Source: Flavobacterium sp. K5-23
GTDB lineage: Bacteria; Bacteroidota; Bacteroidia; Flavobacteriales; Flavobacteriaceae
NCBI RefSeq assembly: GCF_023278045.1
Contig: NZ_CP056783.1
Span: 2,389,501 to 2,453,500, forward strand
Reading direction: 5' to 3'
Length of the DNA: 64,000 nt
The translations under genes were made by a program, and so were the position numbers. Of the stretch, positions 24,508 through 32,734 are shown piece by piece (positions within the stretch are counted from its first letter, which is position 1; the number at the start of each line of letters is the position of its first letter). The notes beneath the pieces were generated by a model. The model ran no database searches, was not told where the DNA came from, and saw only the letters and a list, made by a program, of their open reading frames with translations.

Positions 24508-25773
24508 TTAAGCAATTATTGCTTTTTCTTTTTCGAAATTTACACTTACTAAATAGACGCTTACCCCTAATGACAAAACAAGATAAGTGATAATAATAGT
24601 ATTAGAATATGGAAACAGTTGATTCATTCCGAACCAATCTCCAAAATAAGCAATTATTCCTATCCCGAATAAAAAACGGATGCCTTCCCATAAAACTGAA
24701 ACCTTTCGTGTATCCATTAATTCCGTATAACTATAAACAGAAATGAAGACGAACGCACCAAAAACAAAAACATTTGGCAAACCAATAAATGCAATTGAGT
24801 TGTATAAATAGCTTATAAATAGAAGGGTAATTACAGCTTGAAACATCGACCAATACATCAATTTTTGTGAATGTTGCGTACCGTATTTTTCGAAATCATA
24901 AACGTTTTCTATTTTGTTTACAGGATACTTTTCTTCAAAATTCTCTGGACGCCATCCTGTAGGTTTAAACCAGATGGTAAACTTATCTTTCCAGCTTTCT
25001 GTTCGCCAAGCATCAGTAATCATCAACCACAGGTGCTGGAAATTAATTCGGAATGGATTCCAAGTTTGTGCAGGACGCGTAATACCAAATACCGGGGGGA
25101 CTGTTTCTAATTCCTCTTGAAACGTACCAAATAACTTATCCCAAAAAATGAATATTTGAGAATGGTTTTTATCCATATACTCTGGATTTATGGCGTGATG
25201 TACCCGATGGTGTGAAGGAGAAACAAGAATGTTTTCCAGAAAACCAATTTTTTTGATGTGTTTAGTGTGATACCAGAATTGTAAAAACAAGTGGAGAGGA
25301 AGCGTAATCGCAATCACTTTGGAAGGAACTCCCAAAAGAGCTGCAGGAATCAGTAAAAAGGTAAATAAGTTCACAAAACTGGATACAGGTTGGCGTAAAG
25401 CACAAGCCAAGTTGAATTCTTCACTACTGTGGTGAATGGCGTGTTTGTTCCATAAAAAATTGATCTGGTGGGATAATCTATGGCTCCAATAGCCGTAAAA
25501 ATCTATGGCTATAAAGCCTATGAAATAGGCCAATGTGGTAGCTTCCAGTTGAAAAATGGCAATATGGGAAACAATCCAATCATAGGATATGAGAGTAATG
25601 CTAAGTCCTAGGACATCTTTAAGTGAATTGACCATTCCTGAGCTTACACTAGAGACTGAATCCATTGTTGTGACTGTGTTTTCCCCTTTATAATGACCGT
25701 ATAGTTTTTCTAATATGATTAATATTAGAAATATAGGCATTACATAAACCAGAATTTTACCATATTCTTCCAT
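24508..25773 (-). CDS. Sterol desaturase/fatty acid hydroxylase family membrane di-iron enzyme (AGMO-like)
   Basis: A 421-residue polytopic membrane protein with the full histidine set of the family: HRLSH, HAIHH and HHRVHH, which bind two irons. The longer C-terminal membrane part and the SHQINFLWNKHAIHHSSEEFN surroundings resemble mammalian alkylglycerol monooxygenase (TMEM195) more than short sterol desaturases. Such enzymes hydroxylate lipids using oxygen. With the YhhN gene downstream, ether-lipid cleavage is a reasonable inference, but hydroxylation of a sterol or fatty acyl chain is not excluded. Confidence 0.88.
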   Translation of the reverse strand: MEEYGKILVYVMPIFLILIILEKLYGHYKGENTVTTMDSVSSVSSGMVNSLKDVLGLSITLISYDWIVSHIAIFQLEATTLAYFIGFIAIDFYGYWSHRLSHQINFLWNKHAIHHSSEEFNLACALRQPVSSFVNLFTFLLIPAALLGVPSKVIAITLPLHLFLQFWYHTKHIKKIGFLENILVSPSHHRVHHAINPEYMDKNHSQIFIFWDKLFGTFQEELETVPPVFGITRPAQTWNPFRINFQHLWLMITDAWRTESWKDKFTIWFKPTGWRPENFEEKYPVNKIENVYDFEKYGTQHSQKLMYWSMFQAVITLLFISYLYNSIAFIGLPNVFVFGAFVFISVYSYTELMDTRKVSVLWEGIRFLFGIGIIAYFGDWFGMNQLFPYSNTIIITYLVLSLGVSVYLVSVNFEKEKAIIA

Positions 25774-25793
25774 GAAAGTGTTTTATTTTTTCT

Positions 25794-25801
25794 CAAATAT
25801 A
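25794..25801 (-). promoter_or_regulatory. Putative -7 box for the AGMO-like gene
   Basis: TATATTTG on the minus strand, perfect TAnnTTTG, 21 bases before the ATG at 25773. No -33 box visible. Confidence 0.5.
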
Positions 25802-25858
25802 GAATAAAAATGGAATTTCAGTAAATTATTAATACATAATTAACGCATAAAACAAATT

Positions 25859-25905
25859 AAGGGTTGAAAGACAACAAACAAATGTTTAGTTGCATTTTAA
25901 CCCTT
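25859..25905 (-). terminator. Imperfect inverted repeat after clpS, probable terminator
   Basis: AAGGGTTGAAAGACAAC (25859-25875) pairs with 25889-25905 at 14 of 17 positions. On the minus strand it is followed by TTAATTTGTTTT. Two further small palindromes overlap its right side (AACCCTTGGGTT at 25899-25910; GGTTGTAAACC next to it). Confidence 0.5.
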
Positions 25906-25940
25906 GGGTTGTAAACCTTTTTAGGTCTATGTTTTGTGTT

Positions 25941-26216
25941 TTAAACTATTTCCGCACTCAAACCTGCTTCGAGTAATTGACTGCATTGGGGTTTTAGTTT
26001 GTCATATGACCCAGTTTTCACTGTGCATTTTCCATTATAATGCACAATCAGGGAACATTGTTCCGCTTGTTCTGAAGTATGCTCACATACACGTATTAAA
26101 GTGTCTATTACGTGGTCAAAAGTGTTGACATCATCATTATATACTATAATCTCATTATTTAATGATGTTGCTTCTTTATGACTGACTTTTTCTCTTATTT
26201 TTTCTTTTGTACTCAT
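25941..26216 (-). CDS. clpS: ATP-dependent Clp protease adaptor ClpS
   Basis: A 91-residue adaptor that delivers N-degron substrates to ClpAP/ClpCP. The core signature is VYNDDVNTFDHVIDTLIRVC, followed by SEQAEQCSLIVHYNGKCTV and a C-terminal helix-strand (QLLEAGLSAEIV). The N-terminal 20-odd residues are the usual charged flexible tail. Length is normal. It is third in a minus-strand run prmA, methyltransferase, clpS; prmA and clpS are commonly neighbours. Confidence 0.95.
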   Translation of the reverse strand: MSTKEKIREKVSHKEATSLNNEIIVYNDDVNTFDHVIDTLIRVCEHTSEQAEQCSLIVHYNGKCTVKTGSYDKLKPQCSQLLEAGLSAEIV

Positions 26217-26257
26217 TTTTAAATAATTTTTAGGGTTAAATAAAAATACAGTTGGAT

Positions 26258-26872
26258 TTATCTTTTCTTAAAGCTGCAAAATATAAAATTTTGTATTGTA
26301 TTAAAAGGTGTTTCGTGTTCTGTAAGGAGGCATTTTTGTTTTTCAAAACCTTCAAGAAATTGATTTTCTAAAGTAGATTCTGAATATTGTTTGATATTGA
26401 GCCCGCTGCATTTGCTAGGACCATTATCCGAAAAAGTGCCTATAATTAGATTTCCTATTACCCATTTCTGTGCGATAGAACGATATATTTCAATATCTTT
26501 TTCCGATGTCAGAAAATGAAAAGTAGCTCGGTCGTGCCAAATATCATAAGTTGTATCAGGTTTGAATTCCGTTATATCCGAAACAATCCAGTTTACTTTT
26601 GATGCATTTTTACCTAGACGTTTTTTAGCTCGCTCTAATGCTTTGGCTGAAATATCTAAAACACTTATATTTTCGTACCCTTCTTCAATTAAAAAATCTA
26701 CAAGTTTACTGTCGCCACCGCCAATGTCAATGATTTTTGCCGACTTAGGAGTGCCAATTAACCGGATAAAATCTAGTGATAGTACCGGTTTGTCTTGTGT
26801 CCAACTTACTTCTTCGGGTTGTTTGGTTTCATAAACCGTTTCCCAATGATTCTTTTTATTGTCGTTTATCAC
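26258..26872 (-). CDS. Class I SAM-dependent methyltransferase, substrate unknown
   Basis: A 204-residue cytoplasmic protein. The SAM-binding motif I is IIDIGGGDSKLVDFL, with motif II acidic strand end NISVLDISAKAL and motif III-like WIVSDITEF; a WHDRATFHFL segment follows, a pattern seen in the thiopurine/tellurite-type small methyltransferases. The exact acceptor cannot be named. It begins 14 bases after prmA, so is probably cotranscribed with prmA and clpS. Confidence 0.85.
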   Translation of the reverse strand: MINDNKKNHWETVYETKQPEEVSWTQDKPVLSLDFIRLIGTPKSAKIIDIGGGDSKLVDFLIEEGYENISVLDISAKALERAKKRLGKNASKVNWIVSDITEFKPDTTYDIWHDRATFHFLTSEKDIEIYRSIAQKWVIGNLIIGTFSDNGPSKCSGLNIKQYSESTLENQFLEGFEKQKCLLTEHETPFNTIQNFIFCSFKKR

Positions 26873-26886
26873 CTTGATATTTGATA

Positions 26887-27720
26887 CTAATTTACGTATT
26901 TTAAAGAAACCCAGTTGTTTTTTTGAAACTTTTTAACATAAGTTAAACCTTTTTCGGTGCATGAAGCATCGATAAACGGGATGTCTTCTTCATAGAAACC
27001 ACTCAATAAAAGTGTTCCTTTTGGATTAAGACAATCAACGTATGATTGCATATCGTTCAACAATATGTTTCTGTTGATATTAGCAATAATCAAGTCATAT
27101 TTTTTGTCTTTTAATAAGGAAGTCTCTCCTTCATAAACGGTAATATGTTGACAATTATTACGTTCTGCATTTTCAATTGAATTAAGGTAACACCAGTTGT
27201 CAATATCTATAGCATCTATTGGTTGTGCGCCTTTCATTTCAGCAAGAATTGCTAAAATTGCCGTACCGCAACCCATATCTAGAGTTTTCATTCCAGTTAC
27301 ATCCGTCTCTAATAAATGCTGTATCATCATATGAGTAGTTTCATGATGACCTGTACCAAAACTCATTTTTGGCTCTATAAGAATATCAAATTCTGCATCT
27401 GTTTTAGGATGAAAAGGAGCGCGTACATGACAATTTCCTTCTACATCGATAGGCTCAAAATTCTTTTCCCATTCTTCATTCCAGTTGACTTGATCAATTT
27501 CTTCAAAAGTATATTCAATTTTGAATTCTTCTGATTGTAATATATTGATGTTATCAAGGATATTCTCATCCCATAAATCTTTCTGAACAAAACCTGAAAT
27601 TCCAGTTTCAGTTTCTGTAAAACTCTCAAAAGCTGTTTCTCCTAATTCGGCAATTAATATCTCTGAACCAAGTTCCTTTGGCTCAATGTTAAAATGATAG
27701 CCTATATAAATATTTGACAT
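26887..27720 (-). CDS. prmA: Ribosomal protein L11 methyltransferase
   Basis: Trimethylates lysine and N-terminal amino groups of ribosomal protein L11. The 277-residue protein has an N-terminal L11-recognition domain (about 1-120) and the SAM domain with MSFGTGHHETTHMMIQHLLE, the PrmA hallmark, followed by MKTLDMGCGTAILAILAE (motif I), DIDNWCYLNSIENAERN and LIIANINRNIL. Length is normal. It starts the prmA, methyltransferase, clpS unit behind its own promoter, since a terminator separates it from tpiA. Confidence 0.96.
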   Translation of the reverse strand: MSNIYIGYHFNIEPKELGSEILIAELGETAFESFTETETGISGFVQKDLWDENILDNINILQSEEFKIEYTFEEIDQVNWNEEWEKNFEPIDVEGNCHVRAPFHPKTDAEFDILIEPKMSFGTGHHETTHMMIQHLLETDVTGMKTLDMGCGTAILAILAEMKGAQPIDAIDIDNWCYLNSIENAERNNCQHITVYEGETSLLKDKKYDLIIANINRNILLNDMQSYVDCLNPKGTLLLSGFYEEDIPFIDASCTEKGLTYVKKFQKNNWVSLKYVN

Positions 27721-27736
27721 GTTTGTTTATTTTTTG

Positions 27737-27744
27737 CAAAGGTA
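27737..27744 (-). promoter_or_regulatory. Putative -7 box for prmA
   Basis: TACCTTTG on the minus strand, perfect TAnnTTTG, 17 bases before the prmA ATG at 27720. No -33 box is certain. Confidence 0.5.
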
Positions 27745-27773
27745 CTATTTCTCTTTTGGAAATATATAAAAAT

Positions 27774-27811
27774 AAAAAAAGAGGTTTGATTAAGTATCAA
27801 ACCTCTTTTTA
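27774..27811 (-). terminator. Rho-independent terminator after tpiA
   Basis: Stem AAAAGAGGTTTGAT / ATCAAACCTCTTTT with a short loop and a T run on both strands, 19 bases downstream of the tpiA stop at 27830. Confidence 0.9.
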
Positions 27812-27829
27812 GATATATGTGAATGCTTT

Positions 27830-28582
27830 TTAAAAGGCATTGATGATTGCAACAAAATCAGCCGCTTTTAATGCAGCTCCACCTATAAGACCTCCGTCCA
27901 CATCCGGTTTAGAGAAAATTTCTTTAGCATTTTCAGGTTTTACACTACCACCATAAAGAATTGATACTTCTTCAGCGATATCTTTTCCAAAAACTTTACG
28001 AACCGTTTCTCTAATGAATTCATGCATTTCCTGAGCTTGATCTGGCGAAGCAGTCTCTCCAGTTCCTATTGCCCAAACTGGCTCATAAGCCAATACAATA
28101 TTCGACCAAGATGCCTTTTCTATATGAAACAATCCGTCACGCAATTGATTTTCAACTACATTAAAGTGTTGTTTGTTTTGACGGTCTTTTAATTCTTCTC
28201 CGAAACAAAAAATCACAGTCATTTCATGTTTCAAAGCTGTATCTACTTTGTTTGCAATTAACGCATCAGTTTCATTGAAAATTGCTCTTCGTTCAGAGTG
28301 ACCTAGAATTACTGTGTTTACACCAATACTTTTTAACATATCAGCCGAGATTTCTCCAGTAAATGCACCACTTTCTGCTTGGTGCATATTTTGTGCAGCT
28401 ACATCAATTGAAGTGAATTCTAAATGATCAACAGCTGAAGCCAAGTTGATAAATGTTGGTGCAACAATTATTTGAGTGTCTGTTTCTGTTGGAACATTTG
28501 CTATTAATTCATTTAATAAATCATCTGTTTGTTCTACATTATTATGCATTTTCCAGTTTCCTGCAACTATTTTCTTTCTCAT
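27830..28582 (-). CDS. tpiA: Triosephosphate isomerase
   Basis: Interconverts dihydroxyacetone phosphate and glyceraldehyde 3-phosphate in glycolysis. The 250-residue TIM barrel has catalytic Lys in GNWKMHNN, His in VILGHSERR, Glu in LAYEPVWAIGTGETAS (with the loop-6 region following) and the phosphate loop YGGSVKPEN. It lies 55 bases downstream of the TlpA-like lipoprotein gene on the same strand and is followed by a strong terminator. Confidence 0.98.
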   Translation of the reverse strand: MRKKIVAGNWKMHNNVEQTDDLLNELIANVPTETDTQIIVAPTFINLASAVDHLEFTSIDVAAQNMHQAESGAFTGEISADMLKSIGVNTVILGHSERRAIFNETDALIANKVDTALKHEMTVIFCFGEELKDRQNKQHFNVVENQLRDGLFHIEKASWSNIVLAYEPVWAIGTGETASPDQAQEMHEFIRETVRKVFGKDIAEEVSILYGGSVKPENAKEIFSKPDVDGGLIGGAALKAADFVAIINAF

Positions 28583-28637
28583 TTTGTTCTTGGTTTGTAT
28601 AGTTTTAATATTTTTGAAATTTTATACCAGATTGGTT

Positions 28638-29132
28638 TTATTTCAACTTACTTAATGTTTCATTTATTTTATCAAAATCAGTTTCTATAGCTCGGTATAA
28701 AACGATTTTTCCATTCTTGTCTATGATTATATATCTTGGTATCCAATCAATATCAACTTCTTTAGCGAAGACACCATTCATCTGGTCATTCACCATATAG
28801 TGGTCTCCTTTAAGATTATGTTTTTCAATACCTGCAGTCCATTTGTCAGCTGCTTTATCCATAGAAATAAATACGAAGTCCACATCGGGATTGTTTGCTT
28901 GTAATTCATGAATTTGCGGCATTGCTTTTATGCAATCTCCACACCAAGAAGCCCAAACTTCAATAACTAATGTTTTTCCCTCATGTTTTTTAAGGATATT
29001 ACTGAAGGCAAGTTGACCTCCATCAGTTGTTAATAAAGTTTCTGATAATGCTTTTTTAGTAAACTCTTTTTTTTGCTCTTTCGAACAAGAAAAAGTAACG
29101 AAAGCAATTACTAAGACAAATAGTTTTTTCAT
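28638..29132 (-). CDS. TlpA-like thioredoxin-fold lipoprotein
   Basis: A 164-residue protein with lipoprotein signal (FVTFSC, C16) and a thioredoxin fold with redox motif WASWCGDCIKAMP (C64 and C67). It is anchored to a membrane facing the periplasm and probably reduces or exchanges disulfides, or delivers reducing power for cytochrome c maturation, as TlpA/ResA proteins do. It shares a minus-strand run with tpiA and the DoxX/thioredoxin gene at 29416, an order I associate with Flavobacteriaceae. Confidence 0.9.
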   Translation of the reverse strand: MKKLFVLVIAFVTFSCSKEQKKEFTKKALSETLLTTDGGQLAFSNILKKHEGKTLVIEVWASWCGDCIKAMPQIHELQANNPDVDFVFISMDKAADKWTAGIEKHNLKGDHYMVNDQMNGVFAKEVDIDWIPRYIIIDKNGKIVLYRAIETDFDKINETLSKLK

Positions 29133-29147
29133 TTATTATAGTTTTAA

Positions 29148-29155
29148 CAAAGTTA
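29148..29155 (-). promoter_or_regulatory. Possible -7 box for the TlpA-like gene
   Basis: TAACTTTG on the minus strand, 16 bases before the ATG at 29132. Matches TAnnTTTG; no clear -33 box. Confidence 0.4.
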
Positions 29156-29355
29156 GACAATCAAACGGATTGAGTGATATAGATGCTATTTATTTGAATT
29201 CTGTGTTTAAAAATAACGAAATTCACAATTTAAGCTTTCAAAAAAAAGTATGAAATCGTAATAGTTGTTTTGTAAAATGATGATATTTCATCAAAAGGCA
29301 GAAAGAATGTCTCTAATTTGAATACAAAACACATAATTGAAAGTACAAAAAGTAA

Positions 29356-29408
29356 AAATCCAAGTACATTCAGTCAATTTATATTCGAATGAATGTCCTT
29401 GGATTTTA
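29356..29408 (-). terminator. Hairpin terminator after the DoxX/thioredoxin gene
   Basis: An 18-bp stem with one mismatch (AAAATCCAAGTACATTCA at 29356-29373 with 29391-29408) lies just downstream of the stop at 29416 and is followed on the minus strand by T-rich sequence. The remaining 200 bases up to the TlpA-like gene hold nothing recognisable apart from that gene's possible promoter. Confidence 0.8.
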
Positions 29409-29415
29409 TTGTTTA

Positions 29416-30516
29416 CTATAATTTCAAATCTTCGATATCGTTATGATGCAGTTTTTGTATTATTGTTCCTCTATTAAGAATTACAATACTAGGATTAGCT
29501 CTTTCGATGGTTTTTAATGCAATAGCATCACAGAAATAAAAATCAAATGAAAGGTTGTATTGTTTTTGGGCTGTAGCTATTTCTTCAGGAGAAGATGTAG
29601 TCATACCTATTACTTTATATCCTTTTACTTTCGCCTCTTGATTTAGTTTTTCCAGCTTTGCTAATCCATTTCCATCTGCATTTGGCAAATCATAAGTGAC
29701 AAACATTAGTAATTTAGGTTCTTCTAATAATTCTTCTTTATAATCAGAATCATTTTTCATCATTGTGAAATCATGAATAGGAGGAACGTAACCCTGAGTT
29801 ATAACCTTGTCTTTTCTATCAACAAATGTTGCGCCTTCTGGAATATTCATTAAATCCTTCTCCGTAAATTCAGTATCAACTCCATTTACATTGTAAATAA
29901 ACACCATTTCTACTACTGATTTAGGAGCACCATCAGGAATTTCCATTCCTTTTTGGATATTGTTACCCACTTTATAGGGACGGAAATCAATTAATGGCAA
30001 ATGATTTAAAACCCATACTCCCATAAACATACACAATATGATACTTACGTAAGCAAGTATGTTTTGAACGTTTTTATCGAACAATGGTTTTACTAATTTT
30101 TGATTTACATACAAAATAACAATAAAGAATAACAAAACAATATCCTTTGTAAATGATTGCCAAGGAGTTAATTTTAAAGCGTCTCCAAAACATCCACAGT
30201 CTTTTACCACATTAAAATAAGCGGAGTAAAAAGTAAGGAATGTGAAAAGTACAATTAGAATAAGCAAGCTCCATATTGTAATTTTTGATTTGTATCCAAT
30301 AAGTAACATTACACCCAAAACTACTTCAAGTATTACAAGAAACAATGCTAATCCAAGCGCTAAAGGAGTTAAGAATGGCAAGTTGAATACAGGTTCACTA
30401 AAATATTCAGCTAGTTTATATGAAAAACCAACAGGGTCATTTAATTTAATTAATCCTGATATGATAAATAATAGTCCAACAAAAAGTCGTGAGAATTGAG
30501 TAATGATGTTTTTCAT
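29416..30516 (-). CDS. BT_3928-type membrane protein: DoxX/MauE domain fused to thioredoxin-like domain
   Basis: The 366-residue protein starts with four membrane helices of DoxX/MauE type (SRLFVGLLFIISGLIKLNDP at the N-terminus, then GLALFLVILEVVLGVMLLIG) and a conserved KDCGCFGDALKLTPWQS segment with a cysteine pair typical of MauE-like redox membrane proteins. The C-terminal third is a soluble thioredoxin-like domain without a CxxC (VIGMTTSSPEEIATAQKQYN, then SIVILNRGTI). It likely handles reducing equivalents across the inner membrane. It follows the DUF1599 gene by 9 bases, so the two form an operon. Confidence 0.85.
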   Translation of the reverse strand: MKNIITQFSRLFVGLLFIISGLIKLNDPVGFSYKLAEYFSEPVFNLPFLTPLALGLALFLVILEVVLGVMLLIGYKSKITIWSLLILIVLFTFLTFYSAYFNVVKDCGCFGDALKLTPWQSFTKDIVLLFFIVILYVNQKLVKPLFDKNVQNILAYVSIILCMFMGVWVLNHLPLIDFRPYKVGNNIQKGMEIPDGAPKSVVEMVFIYNVNGVDTEFTEKDLMNIPEGATFVDRKDKVITQGYVPPIHDFTMMKNDSDYKEELLEEPKLLMFVTYDLPNADGNGLAKLEKLNQEAKVKGYKVIGMTTSSPEEIATAQKQYNLSFDFYFCDAIALKTIERANPSIVILNRGTIIQKLHHNDIEDLKL

Positions 30517-30525
30517 ATTTATTGT

Positions 30526-31077
30526 TTAATTATTTTTATTTCCAAACTCCATTAATATTAATGCGAATATGGAGTAATTTATCATGTCTTGGTAATTTGC
30601 ATCAATGCCTTCAGACACAATAGTTTTTCCTTTATTGTCTTCTATTTGCTTTACGCGAAGTAGTTTTTGTAATATCAAATCGGTTAGTGAACTCACTCGC
30701 ATTTCACGCCAAGCTTCTCCGTAATCATGGTTTTTTGCTTCCATCAATTCCTTTGTTAACTTGATTTTAGCATCATATAATTCGGTTGCTTTTTCTACAT
30801 TCAAATCAGGCTGATCTACAACTCCAAGTTCTAATTGTATTAATGCCATTATCGAATAATTGATGATTCCAATAAATTCACCTGTTTCATCTTCGTCCAC
30901 TTTACGAACTTCGTTTTCCTGCAAGCTTCTGATTCTTTGGGCTTTTATGAATATTTGATCGGTTAATGAAGGTAATCTAAGGATGCGCCAAGCACTACCG
31001 TAATCAGTCATTTTATTGATAAAAAGCGTGCGACATATTGCAATTACATTATCATATTCTTGAGAAGTATTCTTCAT
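30526..31077 (-). CDS. DUF1599 domain protein with an internal duplication
   Basis: A 183-residue cytoplasmic protein made of two similar halves: DYGSAWRILRLPSLTDQIF with INYSIMALIQLELG in the first, DYGEAWREMRVSSLTDLIL with INYSIFALILMEFG in the second. DUF1599 (nucleotide modification associated) proteins are found in Bacteroidota near folP and the DoxX gene as here; the function is unknown, with a link to modified nucleotides suggested by the family name. It is divergent from folP, with a shared intergenic region of 131 bases. Confidence 0.88.
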   Translation of the reverse strand: MKNTSQEYDNVIAICRTLFINKMTDYGSAWRILRLPSLTDQIFIKAQRIRSLQENEVRKVDEDETGEFIGIINYSIMALIQLELGVVDQPDLNVEKATELYDAKIKLTKELMEAKNHDYGEAWREMRVSSLTDLILQKLLRVKQIEDNKGKTIVSEGIDANYQDMINYSIFALILMEFGNKNN

Positions 31078-31106
31078 TATTGATGTATATTTGTATAAAA
31101 TTTCTT

Positions 31107-31114
31107 CAAAAATA
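31107..31114 (-). promoter_or_regulatory. Putative -7 box for the DUF1599 operon
   Basis: TATTTTTG on the minus strand, perfect TAnnTTTG, 30 bases before the ATG at 31077. Confidence 0.45.
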
Positions 31115-31208
31115 GCATTTTTTTGTTTAATGTGAAATTATGAATGAGCAATAGTGAATTCAGTATTGAAACTACTTGTTCTAAAGTATCAACAGAATAT
31201 TAAATACA

Positions 31209-32033
31209 ATGACAATTAACTGTAAAGGGCAATTAATCGATCTCTCAATTCCTAAAGTAATGGGAATTTTGAACGTAACTCCCAATTCTTTTTTTGATGG
31301 CGGTAAGTATAAAAACGAATCCGAAATACTGACTCAGGTAGAAGAAATGCTGCGTGACGGGGCTACTTTTATTGATATAGGAGCTTATTCCAGTAAGCCC
31401 AATGCCGAATTCGTTTCGGAAGAGGAAGAGCTAAACAGAATTATTCCCGTGATTCAATTAATTCTAAAAAAATTCCCAGAAGCTCATCTTTCTATAGATA
31501 CTTTTAGATCTGAAGTGGCCAGAGCTTGTATTGAAAACGGAGCTGCCATAATCAATGATATATCAGCAGGGAATTTAGATCCAAAAATGTTTGAAGTTAT
31601 TGCACAGTTTAATGTCCCTTACATTATGATGCACATGCGTGGTACTCCTCAAACGATGCAAGGCTTGACAAATTATGAAGATATCATAAAAGAAATGCTT
31701 TTCTATTTTTCTAAAAAAATCAATGTAGCCCGAAGTTTTGGAATCAATGATTTGATAATCGATCCTGGATTTGGCTTTGCCAAAACCTTAGAGCAGAACT
31801 TTGAAGTAGTAAGAAATCTGGAATTATTTAAGCTCTTGGAATTGCCTATATTAGTTGGGATATCCAGAAAGTCAATGGTTTATAAGTCGCTGAATACCAG
31901 TAGTCAAGAAGCTTTAAACGGAACCACTGTTTTAAATACAATTTCCCTTACTAAAGGAGCTAATATTCTTAGAGTTCACGATGTTAAAGAAGCTATGGAA
32001 TGTGTTACATTATTTAATAAAACCAATTCGTAA
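31209..32033 (+). CDS. folP: Dihydropteroate synthase
   Basis: Joins p-aminobenzoate to the pterin pyrophosphate in folate synthesis; sulfonamide target. The 274-residue TIM barrel has the family motifs MGILNVTPNSFFDGGKY, IDIGAYSSKPNAEFVSEEEE, LSIDTFRSEVARA, IINDISAGN, IIDPGFGFAKT, LVGISRKSM and the phosphate-binding end LRVHDVKEA. Length is normal. In many relatives a diadenylate cyclase gene follows; here a lipoprotein gene starts two bases after the stop. Confidence 0.97.
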   Translation: MTINCKGQLIDLSIPKVMGILNVTPNSFFDGGKYKNESEILTQVEEMLRDGATFIDIGAYSSKPNAEFVSEEEELNRIIPVIQLILKKFPEAHLSIDTFRSEVARACIENGAAIINDISAGNLDPKMFEVIAQFNVPYIMMHMRGTPQTMQGLTNYEDIIKEMLFYFSKKINVARSFGINDLIIDPGFGFAKTLEQNFEVVRNLELFKLLELPILVGISRKSMVYKSLNTSSQEALNGTTVLNTISLTKGANILRVHDVKEAMECVTLFNKTNS

Positions 32034-32035
32034 AG

Positions 32036-32656
32036 ATGAAATACCTTAGTCTAATTGTTGTTTTTCTATTGCTTTCTTGTGGAAACAAAGAAGATATTTT
32101 ATTACCAAAATCGGATAAAACGATAGTTGCCGATGTACTGGATCATTCCCCAATCTATATTTTCTTTAGAACAAATGGAAAAGATACCTTGGCTGAAGTT
32201 AATAGAAAAAATAGTATCATTACAACCAATTGGATTTTTAATATCGACAAACGATTGCCGTTGCGTCTCGTGATTCCAGAAGTTATGAAGTTGCAGGATA
32301 AGAAGCGAAAAGAAAAAGCGCATAAAAACGACAAAGCCGAAAACTATTATTCTTATGCTGATAGCATCGGGAAGAATATGGCTTTTATTCCTTTTACGAA
32401 TGTGTATTATAAAATGGAGAAGCCTTCTGCAGAATTGCAATTGTATTTTACAAAAAACGACGAAATCCTGGTCAATAATCAAATTGTTAATCGAAAAGAC
32501 TTAACGGAATATTTAAAAAAAATAACAGCTACTACACCAAGAAATTATCAGTTGTATTTTGACAAAAAAATGTCATTTGACACATATTTAAGAACTAAAG
32601 TTTTTCTTCATTCAATAAATATTGGTAACGAAAATCAAGAAGAGATTATATTCTAA
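32036..32656 (+). CDS. Lipoprotein of unknown function, cotranscribed with folP
   Basis: The 206-residue protein has a lipoprotein signal (FLLLSC, C15). The middle is charged (QDKKRKEKAHKNDKAEN), and the C-terminal part (LQLYFTKNDEILVNNQIVNRKDLTEYLKKI) loosely recalls the periplasmic domain of ExbD/TolR, but no membrane helix of that kind is present. I recognise no family. It starts two bases after the folP stop, so translation is probably coupled. The gene is convergent with rlmH; a dispersed repeat lies between. Confidence 0.75.
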   Translation: MKYLSLIVVFLLLSCGNKEDILLPKSDKTIVADVLDHSPIYIFFRTNGKDTLAEVNRKNSIITTNWIFNIDKRLPLRLVIPEVMKLQDKKRKEKAHKNDKAENYYSYADSIGKNMAFIPFTNVYYKMEKPSAELQLYFTKNDEILVNNQIVNRKDLTEYLKKITATTPRNYQLYFDKKMSFDTYLRTKVFLHSINIGNENQEEIIF

Positions 32657-32684
32657 AATCGGTTATTTGAAATCAGAACCTTTT

Positions 32685-32710
32685 GACTGAACACTAAAAA
32701 CTGTTTACTG
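32685..32710 (-). repeat. 26-base dispersed repeat, inverted copy of 19681-19706
   Basis: Begins GACTGAACAC and ends TGTTTACTG; reverse complement of 19681-19706 with one mismatch. It is followed by further ACTGA-type short repeats (ATCACTGAATACTGAACACT, 32711-32730), extending the repetitive stretch to about 32735. Confidence 0.75.
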
Positions 32711-32734
32711 ATCACTGAATACTGAACACTAATA

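Noticed and set aside
24871..25120. Plus-strand open frames opposite the AGMO-like gene
   Set aside because: Antisense shadows of a well supported di-iron enzyme; no family features.
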